Shown here piece by piece: positions 18,938 to 28,159 of a stretch of 64,000 nucleotides of DNA (its first letter is position 1; each line of letters starts with the position of its first letter). Both the position numbers and the translations under genes were made by a program. Below the pieces are notes generated by a model, which saw only the letters and a list, made by a program, of their open reading frames with translations, made no database searches and was not told the DNA's origin. The DNA comes from Bowmanella denitrificans (GTDB lineage Bacteria > Pseudomonadota > Gammaproteobacteria > Enterobacterales > Alteromonadaceae), in contig NZ_PEBU01000014.1 of the NCBI RefSeq assembly GCF_002887595.1, positions 91,963 through 155,962 of the forward strand, written 5' to 3'.

Positions 18938-19696
18938 GTGAAACCGGTTAATTTACATATCATTGGCGTACAAAAAGCTGGCACTACGGCGCTGGCCAGC
19001 TTTTTACAGCAACACCCGTCGGTGTATGTGGTGGAAGGAAAAGAAGCGCATATCTTTGATCACCCTGAGTACAGCGCTCAGGCTGCCCCCCAGGATTTTG
19101 CCCGTCGCCAGTACCAGCGCCGTATGCAAAACTACCAGGGCCAGCCCATCATTTGTGATGCCACGCCGATTACCGTATATCAACCGACATTTTTAAGAGC
19201 ATGTTATCACTACAACCCGCAGGCAAAATTTATCCTGATCTTACGCGACCCGGTGGAACGGGCCATTTCCCATTACCTAATGTCGAAACGCACTGGTCAG
19301 GAGTCAAGAAACATGCTGAGCGCCTTTGTGCTGGAACCACTGCGCCTCGCCATTGCTGCCAGACGCAATGGGTGGGCCTTTAATTCGCCACTGCGCACCC
19401 AGTCCTACCTGCATCGGGGCTTATACCGCAAACAATTACAGTTTCTGTATAATTTGATCCCAGCCACTCAGGTTTTGGTGCTGCGCCAGCAGGAATTGAA
19501 GCATGCCCATCAGCAGACCTTGTTGAAAATCTTTAGCTTTCTGGATATTCACCGCCATCCCATTGCGCCTGAAACGGTCTTTGCCGCACCGGAATCCCCG
19601 CCAGGCTGGCTGGACAGGCTGGCACGTCGGTATGCCAGGCTCTACTTTCGCCTCAGAGGCGAAAGTGACATTCATTGGCTGCCCCCCGGCAGTTAG
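18938..19696 (+). CDS. Sulfotransferase (plus strand, inside a minus-strand island)
   Basis: A 252-residue sulfotransferase with a clear 5'-PSB loop (HIIGVQKAGTTALASFLQQH) and 3'-phosphate-binding segment (KFILILRDPVERAISHYL), close to the heparan/chondroitin-type bacterial family. It starts with GTG at 18938; no strong ribosome-binding site is seen. It is the only plus-strand gene in the first 32 kb. Its TAG overlaps the TAA of the convergent minus-strand gene (GTTAG at 19692-19696). Target hydroxyl unknown. Confidence 0.85.
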   Translation: MKPVNLHIIGVQKAGTTALASFLQQHPSVYVVEGKEAHIFDHPEYSAQAAPQDFARRQYQRRMQNYQGQPIICDATPITVYQPTFLRACYHYNPQAKFILILRDPVERAISHYLMSKRTGQESRNMLSAFVLEPLRLAIAARRNGWAFNSPLRTQSYLHRGLYRKQLQFLYNLIPATQVLVLRQQELKHAHQQTLLKIFSFLDIHRHPIAPETVFAAPESPPGWLDRLARRYARLYFRLRGESDIHWLPPGS

Positions 19697-22407
19697 AGCA
19701 GTTGCATTGACTGGGTTTTACCCTGCTGTTTTGCCAACGCACAGACCAGCAGAGAGTAGAAGTCAGAATCGCTGTAAAGCTCAGCCGGGACCTCAAGCTG
19801 CGCTAAGCTGCGCGGGTCGTACCAGAACATACCGTCTGCCGGGCAGATAAACAGGCTGGACGGCTCGGGCAGATCCAAGGCCCTGCACCTGCTTGTCAAT
19901 GCCTCGACACGCTTTGCTCCTGCCACGCTTGCGGCTTGGTCAGGGTAATAAGGCGGTACCAGCACAGCAATGTTAGAAGGCGCAGTAAACTGTTCATGCA
20001 CTCGCTCGAGCATGACATCACTGCCAATCAGTCCATACCATTGTGCCAGCAACAAATTATCCAGCTGTCCGGCTGGCGCGCTACTAAAGGTGTGTAACTT
20101 AGCGACCGCCTGATAGCCGTGGCAAGCCGTTGTCTGTGTCGATAACCATTGCTGTGGTTCAGATTCCAAATGGACATAACATTCAATGGTCACCTTACCA
20201 GGCCAGTTCGCACAAAGTGTCGTGATGTCGGCTCGCAGATCCTCGCAGGTACTAATGATTAAATCAAAACCGTTACGACGCTGCGTGACTAACGCCAACA
20301 ACAACGCCAGACGCACCGGGTCTTCACTGTGCACATAGACAGCCAGACCACAATGTGGCTTAGCCGCAGGGCTAATAACCGGCAATGCCCGAGAATGCTC
20401 AAGTACATTGTTCAGCAACGGCTCGGGCCAAAGTTTGCGCCATTGCCGCTGAATACTCCGGCGAAGGCTGGCTGCCGACGCATCAGACAAACCTTGTGTA
20501 CCACTATTCAGCCAAGCCCGGTTGTCGCGCAGTAAAAAAGTTACACAAAGGTTGTGCCTGTCAAGCTCCTGGCCGGCCTTGATGTCTAACTGTGTTAAGC
20601 TGACCACTTCGTCATAATCCACCGCTGCATAACTGAGCATCGCCAGCGCGGCGTCCTGCAAAGACGTGTCTCCATTCCCCTGGCACTGTCTGGTGTCAAG
20701 ATGCCGGGCAGCTAGTTTCACCTGTGGATGGGTTGGTGCCAGGTTTTGTGCGGTCGTCAGATAATAACTGCTTCGCTCTGTATCACCCAGTGCATGACTT
20801 ACCATGGCAAGGCGAGCCAACAATACCGGGCGCTGCGGCGCCAGCCTACTGGCTTCATCAAACACAGCAAAGGCTTTAATCAACAACTTTTGATGATGGT
20901 ATAAATCGCCAAGACTTACCAAACATTCCAGTTGGTAAGCCATGCGTAATGACTTAAACAGCGCATGTTCTGCCAACCACGGCGCCTTAGCCTTCAGGGC
21001 CAGTCCAGCCAACTGCTGGTAGGATTCTGCATGACTAAGTGCCCGATAAAGCAGCACGGCTTCAATAGCAAGTTGTGCCGCTGGTGGTGCCAATGCAGCC
21101 AAACGTTGCAACAAGGTTGGTTCATCCAGATGCGGCAGCGCATCTATAAGCGGTAACACCGCTTGCGGACGCTCTTCAGCGGCGCGCAACGAAAAAGGAA
21201 TAACCTGCGGCAGTTCGCTGTCATCCTGCATGTGCCAATGCGGGCAATCTTCGGTAAACAGTTGCCATTCAGCCACCCGCCAATGACCAGCCTGCACATG
21301 CATGGCTCGCAACTTAGCCAACTTGGTTACCTGCCAAAAGCCATGTTGATGTGCCACCTTAGCCAGAGTTTGATACTGCTCTGCAGAAGCAAAAGGGCGG
21401 GCAAAGATCTGGTTAAATAATTGCCTTTCCAGCAATCGAGCAGGAATCCTCGCCACAAAGCCAAGCAATTCAGGCCAGGTCAAAGAGCCAAGCTGAAAAT
21501 TCGCCGAAGATGTCGACGGCGCCGCAACTTCAGCTTTAGTCAATGGCAATTCATTCAGCGGCGGCGCCCCAGCCAGAGTACAACTTGTATCGGGGCGGCG
21601 GCTCGGAATATCGGCGGCATCCTGTAAAGCCAGCCATAGCGAGTCCAGTTGATGTTTAAGCGCAGTATCATACATGCCAGCCAGCGTTTGCTCCTGATGC
21701 GCCGACATCAGCTGGGAGTTAAAGGCTGTTGGTGTCAGACAAGCGACAGGTAACTGTAACTTATCTGCGAGGGGCGGTGCTTCGAACTGCCCGGTAGCAA
21801 ACCCTTCCTGGCTTATTAGTAAGCATTTATCCTGGTGCGCCAGATAAAAATCCAGCATGCGCCGGTTTCCTGCCAACCACATGTTAAACGCCAACTGAGG
21901 CTCGTGCCAAAAACGATAATTCAGTTTATTAGACTGAATGGGTGCTGTCCCGTTCAGTAAGTGACGTCCGGCGCGGTTTAACAGCGATTGGACAGCGCCG
22001 GACCAGTGGCGATAAATCAATACGTAGCGGATATTCTGTTGCCCTGCTACCTGCCAGTCCTTAAGAAAAAACAACGCTCTTGGATCTTTTACCCCACGCA
22101 GACCAGTTTCTGCCTGTCTGGATTGTATATAGCGAGCAAGGTAATTCTGTAACCAGTTGGGCTTAATTAACGGGCCATCATCACAGTATTGCCAGTTAGT
22201 GCCGTTGATATAAAACAGGCGGTCATGCAGGCGAACGACTGGCATATCCTCTACATGGCCTAAAGGGTTACTGAAACTGGCCCCCATCAGTTCATTGCCC
22301 ATATGCATGCCGCCTTTGGCTAGACACTGGGCAATCATTGAGGTACCGCTACGGTGAAAGCCGGTACAAAGATAAAAACGCTTGTCAGCCTGCGCCTTAT
22401 TACTCAT
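19693..22407 (-). CDS. Three-part protein: sulfotransferase, TPR-like helices, RgpF-like domain
   Basis: A 904-residue protein. Residues 10-260 form a sulfotransferase domain (FYLCTGFHRSGTSMIAQCL loop, RGVKDPRALFFLKDW, IRYVLIYRHWSGAVQSLL). The middle, about 310-600, is helical and TPR-like (LGDLYHHQKLLIKAFAVFDEASRLAPQRP). The last 230 residues resemble the RgpF/rhamnan-synthesis domain (LAVYVHSEDPVRLALLLAL, VAKLHTFSS, LIGSDVMLE, PADGMFWYDPRSLAQLEVP), parallel to 14797-16743. One chain could thus sulfate and extend or inspect the same glycan. The first domain is firm, the last moderately so. Confidence 0.75.
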   Translation of the reverse strand: MSNKAQADKRFYLCTGFHRSGTSMIAQCLAKGGMHMGNELMGASFSNPLGHVEDMPVVRLHDRLFYINGTNWQYCDDGPLIKPNWLQNYLARYIQSRQAETGLRGVKDPRALFFLKDWQVAGQQNIRYVLIYRHWSGAVQSLLNRAGRHLLNGTAPIQSNKLNYRFWHEPQLAFNMWLAGNRRMLDFYLAHQDKCLLISQEGFATGQFEAPPLADKLQLPVACLTPTAFNSQLMSAHQEQTLAGMYDTALKHQLDSLWLALQDAADIPSRRPDTSCTLAGAPPLNELPLTKAEVAAPSTSSANFQLGSLTWPELLGFVARIPARLLERQLFNQIFARPFASAEQYQTLAKVAHQHGFWQVTKLAKLRAMHVQAGHWRVAEWQLFTEDCPHWHMQDDSELPQVIPFSLRAAEERPQAVLPLIDALPHLDEPTLLQRLAALAPPAAQLAIEAVLLYRALSHAESYQQLAGLALKAKAPWLAEHALFKSLRMAYQLECLVSLGDLYHHQKLLIKAFAVFDEASRLAPQRPVLLARLAMVSHALGDTERSSYYLTTAQNLAPTHPQVKLAARHLDTRQCQGNGDTSLQDAALAMLSYAAVDYDEVVSLTQLDIKAGQELDRHNLCVTFLLRDNRAWLNSGTQGLSDASAASLRRSIQRQWRKLWPEPLLNNVLEHSRALPVISPAAKPHCGLAVYVHSEDPVRLALLLALVTQRRNGFDLIISTCEDLRADITTLCANWPGKVTIECYVHLESEPQQWLSTQTTACHGYQAVAKLHTFSSAPAGQLDNLLLAQWYGLIGSDVMLERVHEQFTAPSNIAVLVPPYYPDQAASVAGAKRVEALTSRCRALDLPEPSSLFICPADGMFWYDPRSLAQLEVPAELYSDSDFYSLLVCALAKQQGKTQSMQLL

Positions 22408-22434
22408 AGCATTCCATGGTCATTCAGGATGAAA

Positions 22435-23277
22435 TCAAATTGTCGGGTTAAGCACGTTGTCAAGCGCCTGAACAATATCGGCTTCACTGTATAATCCCAG
22501 CTCCGCTAGCCGAACAACAGACTGACGATGGGCAGCCAACATCTGCAACACTTGCGGACTGAACTGGCGGGGTTGAGGGGCTAACGCCGGACGCGACACA
22601 GGTGGTAAGCCCATTGTCTGATCTAATACCGCGCCACCACTTGCCAACACGTCTTCGTATCGCACTAACGGTAACTCGTGGCGCATAAACTGCTGTATAA
22701 ACCAGCGGTAAATCATCAACTGACGTTCAAACACCGAGGATACCTGTTGCAAGGACTGACGCAATGCCGGGCTAAAACGCTCTCCAGCTGGCAACCTGCC
22801 GCGGTTAACTGGCAGATCCACTGTCATCCAGGACAACAGCACATCGACAGGATTGCGCACTACCGCAGTCATAGGGTACTCAGCCGTTAAACCTGAGAGT
22901 AACGCCGTAAACAAGGCATTTTGTTTCACTACCAGCCGAAACGTACCAGACGCTCTGGCAGGTAATATAACCTGCCCGCGCTGCGCAACAACCTGACGCT
23001 TGCCATCTTGCTCCACCAGACCAACAGGGTTCTCTATTTGCAGGCCCCCACGATCACCATGTTCAAAAGGCAGCCCTTGCTCTACAGCCTGACAAAGCTC
23101 TGCGATGAGCGTCTTTACTCTAAAAGTCGCTCCAGGGCGCCCCAAGTTCTGGTGCAGTCTGGCGGGATTAATAGGCTCATGCAGGGCAACCAGATCTTCT
23201 CGCTGATTAAGCAGTTTACAGCATAAGGTAGTGCCTGAACGGGGAATCCCTGTAATCAGGCTAATAGAGGTAGACAA
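22435..23277 (-). CDS. Sulfotransferase
   Basis: A 280-residue protein beginning SLITGIPRSGTTLCCKLLN (5'-PSB loop) with AVVRNPVDVLLSWM as the 3'-phosphate-binding region, both expected of PAPS-dependent sulfotransferases. The catalytic base is not certain. It lies 27 bases from the three-part sulfotransferase and 24 bases from the SET-like gene, so the three are probably co-transcribed. Acceptor unknown; a glycan is most likely given the neighbours. Confidence 0.82.
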   Translation of the reverse strand: MSTSISLITGIPRSGTTLCCKLLNQREDLVALHEPINPARLHQNLGRPGATFRVKTLIAELCQAVEQGLPFEHGDRGGLQIENPVGLVEQDGKRQVVAQRGQVILPARASGTFRLVVKQNALFTALLSGLTAEYPMTAVVRNPVDVLLSWMTVDLPVNRGRLPAGERFSPALRQSLQQVSSVFERQLMIYRWFIQQFMRHELPLVRYEDVLASGGAVLDQTMGLPPVSRPALAPQPRQFSPQVLQMLAAHRQSVVRLAELGLYSEADIVQALDNVLNPTI

Positions 23278-23301
23278 AATCTTTTACTCACAAAAGGACC
23301 A

Positions 23302-25299
23302 TTATTGCTTAAGTAGTCGTCCGGATTGCGCTTCATAGCGGGCAATATGCTTTATATAAGTGTCGCAAAGTTGCAGTAAAACATCTGCAGTTTTTAACGA
23401 AAAGTTAGAATACTTAGATACATACTCATTCACCATATTCTGCAGTTCTTGCCAATATTGGCGATTTAACCCAAGAATCATCGTTTCAATATGATTCAAC
23501 TCAGCAGTCATGGTATCTGAATTAGTGTAAATACCTTCAATATCTATCTGTTTTAGTACTTCAGTAATGATCATTCTCAGTGAAGAGTGATGCTCCTTGC
23601 CCGGGAGGACCAGCTTACTTACGTAAACGCTTTTCCCATGTCTGATTACTTTCGGAGGATAATAAGCAGAAAATCCCATGAGATGATTCGGTACATCTTC
23701 TACAGGCGACGACGAACAGAGGTTGTCAATTCTCATATTCAATCCAGACCTAGTCTGAATAATAATCGGCACTGTATATACCCAACTTGCTGATAAATCT
23801 ACAAAGCCATAAACAAGTAAGGTGATTAAAGGATCATCTAGATTGTACTGTACAAAGATTTCACGCCCTTCATCTCCAGGTTGAGAATATGTCACTAAAT
23901 CTAAATTTTTAGCATCTTTAACGAATCCAGACACTCCCATTCGATGATTGAACAACTCAATAATAGGGATAAAAACTGCCTCATCGCCCTTGCTTGACTT
24001 AACTCCAATCTTCCTCAACTCATGTTGAGCCAAAGTAAATATTCTGGACCCAACGAAAGTTTTAATTACAGCATATCCGCTAATAAGTTCTTTCTTATCC
24101 GCGTAGTATTGTAAATAAATAGCGCTATCCGACCTGGCGCTAATCAGTTTGTCGAAAAGTGGCTTAAATCCAGCCAATGAAAACAGAGTAAAATATTCAC
24201 GCCAGTTCGCCAACTTATCACAAGCATTGTACATGTTAACCAATAGCTGCATCAGCTTCTTAGCTTGCGGGTTTAGCATCTGCTTTTTTGTTTCGACAAT
24301 CAACTTTCCGTCGTCGTCGAGGCTAAACTGATAATCATCCACCAACGGCATGCAGGTCAGAGGCACACCCATACATTTTTCAGTTATATTAGAGGCTGTA
24401 GCCATTTGAACTGAAATGTCATTGCCTTCAACGACAAATCTCAAGTCCCGATGAAAAAAAGCCCCATTTTTCTCTAACTCACTGCGTAATTTAGTTACAG
24501 CATTTACAATATTAATGTCGTTGCCAATAACACCAGGCTTGATAGCAGATTTTTCCTGAGATATATTGCCTTTTTTGTATTCTACATTGATTGAGCTGTT
24601 ATCTCTGGCCCCTACATCTCTTAGACGCATCTCGACAGCATTAAACCACTTTTCATGTTGAAATCTATCTCGTAAGTTCTCCAAAAGATCGCTTTCTTTC
24701 TTGAATGCATGGATGTGGTGGTAACCATTAAGCGTATTTACAATCTGCTGCTGCTTAATGCTCTGTCTTATCTGTGTACAAATATCTACTGTTACTTTAT
24801 CTAAATAACTGCACGCTTTATCTATATTTTTATCATTGATCGCCGCTTCAGCAAGATAGAGTGTCGCATCAGTGGTATACTCTTCGACATTGCTCAATGC
24901 AGGGGCGTAACATTCAATGGTATTATAATCCTTTACCTCAGCAGCCAGGGATATCAGACCGAATCTTAACTGTGCTCTTTCTAAAGCTTGGGTTGCATTT
25001 AGTACTTCTTTTATACACTCTATCGCAGCGTGCCTATTACCCAGTTGTTGATGTACCGATGCCATATTCTCCAAACAACTGTATCTCTTTTCAGCACTGT
25101 CAGCCAACTTTAAAGCGGCTTCGGTTTTAAGTAGTGCGAGTTGGTAATTTCCTTCTTGATACAAACATCTTGCTTCAAGCTCTAAACTCTCAAAGCTGGT
25201 AAGCTGTGATTTTTGGTTTATTTTTTTAACAATGGAAAGAGCTTTCTTAAACCTACCTTCAGCAACCAGTTCCCTTGCCTTCTGAATCTTATCCTGCAC
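23302..25299 (-). CDS. TPR protein with SETD3/LSMT-like SET-domain features
   Basis: A 665-residue protein. Residues 1-190 are TPR-like helices (KARELVAEGRFKKALSIVKK, YQEGNYQLALLKTEAALKL, HQQLGNRHAAIECIKEVL). From about residue 380 the pattern follows class V SET methyltransferases of the SETD3/Rubisco-LSMT type: GYAVIKTFVGSRIF, then FIPIIELFNHR (compare the P-x-x-D-x-x-NH core), then GREIFVQYNLDDPLITLLVYGFVD (compare GE-x-x-YG...N-x-x-LL-x-x-YGF). The canonical YG is YN here. If active it would methylate lysine or histidine using SAM. It is the first gene of the island operon. I assign it by pattern only. Confidence 0.55.
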   Translation of the reverse strand: MQDKIQKARELVAEGRFKKALSIVKKINQKSQLTSFESLELEARCLYQEGNYQLALLKTEAALKLADSAEKRYSCLENMASVHQQLGNRHAAIECIKEVLNATQALERAQLRFGLISLAAEVKDYNTIECYAPALSNVEEYTTDATLYLAEAAINDKNIDKACSYLDKVTVDICTQIRQSIKQQQIVNTLNGYHHIHAFKKESDLLENLRDRFQHEKWFNAVEMRLRDVGARDNSSINVEYKKGNISQEKSAIKPGVIGNDINIVNAVTKLRSELEKNGAFFHRDLRFVVEGNDISVQMATASNITEKCMGVPLTCMPLVDDYQFSLDDDGKLIVETKKQMLNPQAKKLMQLLVNMYNACDKLANWREYFTLFSLAGFKPLFDKLISARSDSAIYLQYYADKKELISGYAVIKTFVGSRIFTLAQHELRKIGVKSSKGDEAVFIPIIELFNHRMGVSGFVKDAKNLDLVTYSQPGDEGREIFVQYNLDDPLITLLVYGFVDLSASWVYTVPIIIQTRSGLNMRIDNLCSSSPVEDVPNHLMGFSAYYPPKVIRHGKSVYVSKLVLPGKEHHSSLRMIITEVLKQIDIEGIYTNSDTMTAELNHIETMILGLNRQYWQELQNMVNEYVSKYSNFSLKTADVLLQLCDTYIKHIARYEAQSGRLLKQ

Positions 25300-25386
25300 T
25301 CTTAAACTCCATCATGCTTTTTACTTTTTATTAGTATACGCTGAAGAAGCGACACACTTAAAAGAAAACACAAGTTAAAAAGACAA

Positions 25387-25414
25387 AAAAAAGCCCTCAG
25401 AAGAGGGCTTTTTT
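25387..25414 (-). terminator. Rho-independent terminator of the S-layer-like gene
   Basis: A 12-base stem of six A/T and six G/C pairs (AAAAAAGCCCTC / GAGGGCTTTTTT) around a four-base loop, followed on the minus strand by more T residues. It lies 17 bases past the stop of the gene at 25431 and 88 bases before the SET-like gene, so it ends the surface-protein transcript. It could also act in the other direction. Confidence 0.88.
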
Positions 25415-25430
25415 AATATCAACTATTTAA

Positions 25431-26813
25431 TTAGTTGGTACCAGTTACAGACAGAGTCAGAGTGTCGGTAGAACCGTCACCCAGGTTAACAGTCTGAGTA
25501 GTGGCTTTGATGTTGCTTGAAGATGCTTCGATCTCAATCACAGCAGCACCACGAGTCTTACCAGTAAATGTTACCAGGTCAGACGCTTTGATAGCGACCA
25601 TAGTCTTAGCTGGAACAGTACCAGTGGCCATCGCACCTGCAGTTGCAGTTACACCATCTTCCATTTGGAAAGTAGTAGTGTAAGGAGCTGGCACAGAACC
25701 ATTATTCAGGATGTAAACACGCTGGTTGTAATCCGCGAAAGTGGTCAGGTAAGGGATGGTTACGGCAGTTGTATCATAAACGATAGAACCGATAGTACCT
25801 TCAACGCCGGTGTTAGATGCCAGAGATACCTTGTAACCAGTGCTGTTACGTGGGATAACTTCAGAACCACTAACTTCCACACACAGAGTTTGACCAGCAG
25901 TAAATGCCAGAGAAGGTGCAGTAGCAGAGGCTTTATCAGCAGCAATGGTCAAAGTGTTGCCAGCGGCAGCAGCAGTACCACAAGTGTTCAGGGCAGACAA
26001 CCACCAAGTCTTACCAAAACCAAAGTCACCAGTGATAGACGCGGTAGTGGTAGGAGTAGTGAATACGTCAGCTTCTGCAACCTGAGCAGAGTCATCGGCA
26101 GCCAAAACACCAGTTACAACTGTCAGGTCAACAGTACCCAGAGCAGCTTTTTTACCGGCAGCAACGTTAGCAGTTGCTTTAAACTCTTTGAATTGCTTGG
26201 CAACCAATGCAGTGTTTTCAACACCAGCAAAGGTCTTAGCAATATCTTGACCAGTAGTGAAGGTGTAAGCAGCTAAAGCAGTTTCTTTAACCGCACCAGC
26301 TCCACCATTCAGAGCCGCCAGGCTAGCTGAGTTTTCGTACAGTTTGTAAGTAACAGTAACAGGTTTAGACTTATCAGTTACAGTCAAGCCAGTAGCAGTA
26401 CCGTTGTCAAATGCAAAAGTCAAAACATCAGTTGACTTTGTAGTTGTATCGGTATTGCTGTAACCAAACACAACATAAGACTCTGTTAAAGCACCACCAC
26501 CAACTTTGGTGATTGCCTTGGTACCAGCAGTAGAGATAGTCAGGTCGCCCGCTTCAACAGCGTTGGTAGCAAACTTGGCATTATCCAACTCGATACGGAT
26601 GAACATTTCAGAGTTAACAGCGATAGTAGGCAGATTCAAACCTACAGGCACGGTGAAGTTCAACGCAGCAGCGGAAGCAATAGTGCCACCGTTAACGATT
26701 GTTTCGCTTCCGTACTTCAGAGCTGTAGTGCCGTTAGTCAGATCCACAGCTGCGTTCGCGCTCATTGTAACTGCAGCAGCAATGGATGCTGCTAAAATTT
26801 TCTTATTTAACAT
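25431..26813 (-). CDS. Exported S-layer-like or matrix surface protein
   Basis: Translation most likely starts at ATG 26813, which has AGGAG seven bases upstream; the longer frame to 26891 adds 26 residues without a site. The 460-residue product has a Sec signal (MLNKKILAASIAAAVTMSANA) and a mature chain very rich in Thr, Ala, Val and Gly, with beta-strand-like alternation, few charges and only two cysteines (NTCGT, TLCVE). Codon choice is strongly biased, as in very highly expressed genes. A strong terminator follows. These are features of S-layer or biofilm-matrix proteins of marine gammaproteobacteria (Slr4-like in style), and the adjacent secretion system fits export. No homology search was possible. 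Confidence 0.6.
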   Translation of the reverse strand: MLNKKILAASIAAAVTMSANAAVDLTNGTTALKYGSETIVNGGTIASAAALNFTVPVGLNLPTIAVNSEMFIRIELDNAKFATNAVEAGDLTISTAGTKAITKVGGGALTESYVVFGYSNTDTTTKSTDVLTFAFDNGTATGLTVTDKSKPVTVTYKLYENSASLAALNGGAGAVKETALAAYTFTTGQDIAKTFAGVENTALVAKQFKEFKATANVAAGKKAALGTVDLTVVTGVLAADDSAQVAEADVFTTPTTTASITGDFGFGKTWWLSALNTCGTAAAAGNTLTIAADKASATAPSLAFTAGQTLCVEVSGSEVIPRNSTGYKVSLASNTGVEGTIGSIVYDTTAVTIPYLTTFADYNQRVYILNNGSVPAPYTTTFQMEDGVTATAGAMATGTVPAKTMVAIKASDLVTFTGKTRGAAVIEIEASSSNIKATTQTVNLGDGSTDTLTLSVTGTN

Positions 26814-27211
26814 GTATAAACTCCTGCAAGAGTAACTATAGTTTTTTGCTAGTCGTGGCGATGCGCCAACAAGTCCATGGTGACCAATCACCAGACCACC
26901 CCCAATAAGCTACAACACCAGATTGTAGTAATCAACTCTTTTAAAGTGTAGTTTTATCAGTATTAACACTAACTTACCGATCAAGTTGACGAGCTAAGTT
27001 GTAGCATGCCAAAAAAAGCCGTGCAACTATAGTGTAAAATTCCACTTCCCACAATCTCGCCAGGCTTTATTTTCCGTGGCCCACAAGGCATGTGCTGGTT
27101 TTTCAGACAACCATTTAACCCGATAAAATTTGTACAAATGTGACAATTTGTTGAAATTTGCGGTTATTAAAAAAAATATGTGGGGATTAAATGCCACACC
27201 CATACAAGCGG
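26814..27211. other. Long leader/promoter region between surface-protein gene and gspK
   Basis: About 400 AT-rich bases without a credible gene. The first part must hold the promoter and 5' leader of the surface-protein gene, but I could not single out a convincing -35/-10 pair. An 8-base inverted repeat, GCTACAAC (26910-26917) and GTTGTAGC (26998-27005), and a local hairpin CTACAA...TTGTAG (26911-26927) could structure the leader. The part near gspK shows nothing clear. Confidence 0.45.
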
Positions 27212-28159
27212 CTAAAATATAACCCTTTGGGTAAAAGGCCGGGCATTTTTTGTCCCTCGTTCAATGCTAAGCCGGTAATCAGTACCTGGTGCTTTTACGC
27301 TGAGCACAAATCGGTCGCCGCCCAGCGGTGAATAACGATCTTCAGACTCCAGTAACAAAGTCGGCTCTATCTTGTAGGCGTCCTGATAGTGCACCACCCA
27401 GTCACCCGCGGCCCTGGCAGCAGCGACTTTCTCTGCGGATGCCGGCCATAGCACTTGCCATAAGGATAAGGGCACGGCATTAATATTTAACTGTGGAGAG
27501 CGTCTGAGACTGCAGTGCCCTAGTATGGCAGGATGCTTTTCAATGACTGGCGGCCAGCGGTCAACCAAATACAGTTCCGCGCATTGCTGTAACAGGAAGT
27601 TGGCAGGCGAACGTTTACCCAAACGCTCATAATCCCGGCGCTCCGCGCCACCAGCCCGGTGCCAGTCGTCTGCATCGGCGTAATCTGCCAGCCTGTCGGT
27701 CAAAAATGCCTGTTCAGTATTGCTGTAACCTTTATTCTGCAACCAGCGCTTCAGCCAATACTGAAACGCCGAATTCACTGGCAGCAGACCATTCTCATTT
27801 TGAATACTGAACTGGATATTTCCTTCCTCATAGATGAAGCCGTCTGTCCGCCATTCGTCCCCGCTGATACGCTGTATAAACTGGCCATCCTCATTACGCT
27901 GCAACCCTTGTTGATTGCTGCCCTGGCTGATACCCGCCACGGTAAGTCGCTGCGTCGCCAGTAAATAGATAAGTTCATTGGTCTTGGCATAGGCCGCTGC
28001 ACCATCGGTAAATTGTTGCCGAGCCTGTTCCGCCAGTTGCAAACGGTTATCCATTATCAATGCCGCCGATGCCAACAGTGTTACCAATACCACCGACACC
28101 ACCAGAACCGCCAGTAAGGCTGCGCCACTTTGCCTGGCCCGACTAACCGCCAAAATCAT
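27212..28159 (-). CDS. gspK: Type II secretion minor pseudopilin GspK
   Basis: The real start is ATG 28159, with GGAG just upstream; the open frame extends 58 more codons but these overlap gspJ. The 315-residue protein has a prepilin-like N-terminus (ARQSG then AALLAVLVVSVVLVTLLAS) without the usual Glu5, as known for GspK, then a large periplasmic domain with a helical LADYADADDWHRAGGAE region and NINAVPLSLWQVLW. GspK caps the pseudopilus with GspI and GspJ. It is the last gene of the minus-strand operon and overlaps gspJ by 17 bases. Confidence 0.85.
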   Translation of the reverse strand: MILAVSRARQSGAALLAVLVVSVVLVTLLASAALIMDNRLQLAEQARQQFTDGAAAYAKTNELIYLLATQRLTVAGISQGSNQQGLQRNEDGQFIQRISGDEWRTDGFIYEEGNIQFSIQNENGLLPVNSAFQYWLKRWLQNKGYSNTEQAFLTDRLADYADADDWHRAGGAERRDYERLGKRSPANFLLQQCAELYLVDRWPPVIEKHPAILGHCSLRRSPQLNINAVPLSLWQVLWPASAEKVAAARAAGDWVVHYQDAYKIEPTLLLESEDRYSPLGGDRFVLSVKAPGTDYRLSIERGTKNARPFTQRVIF

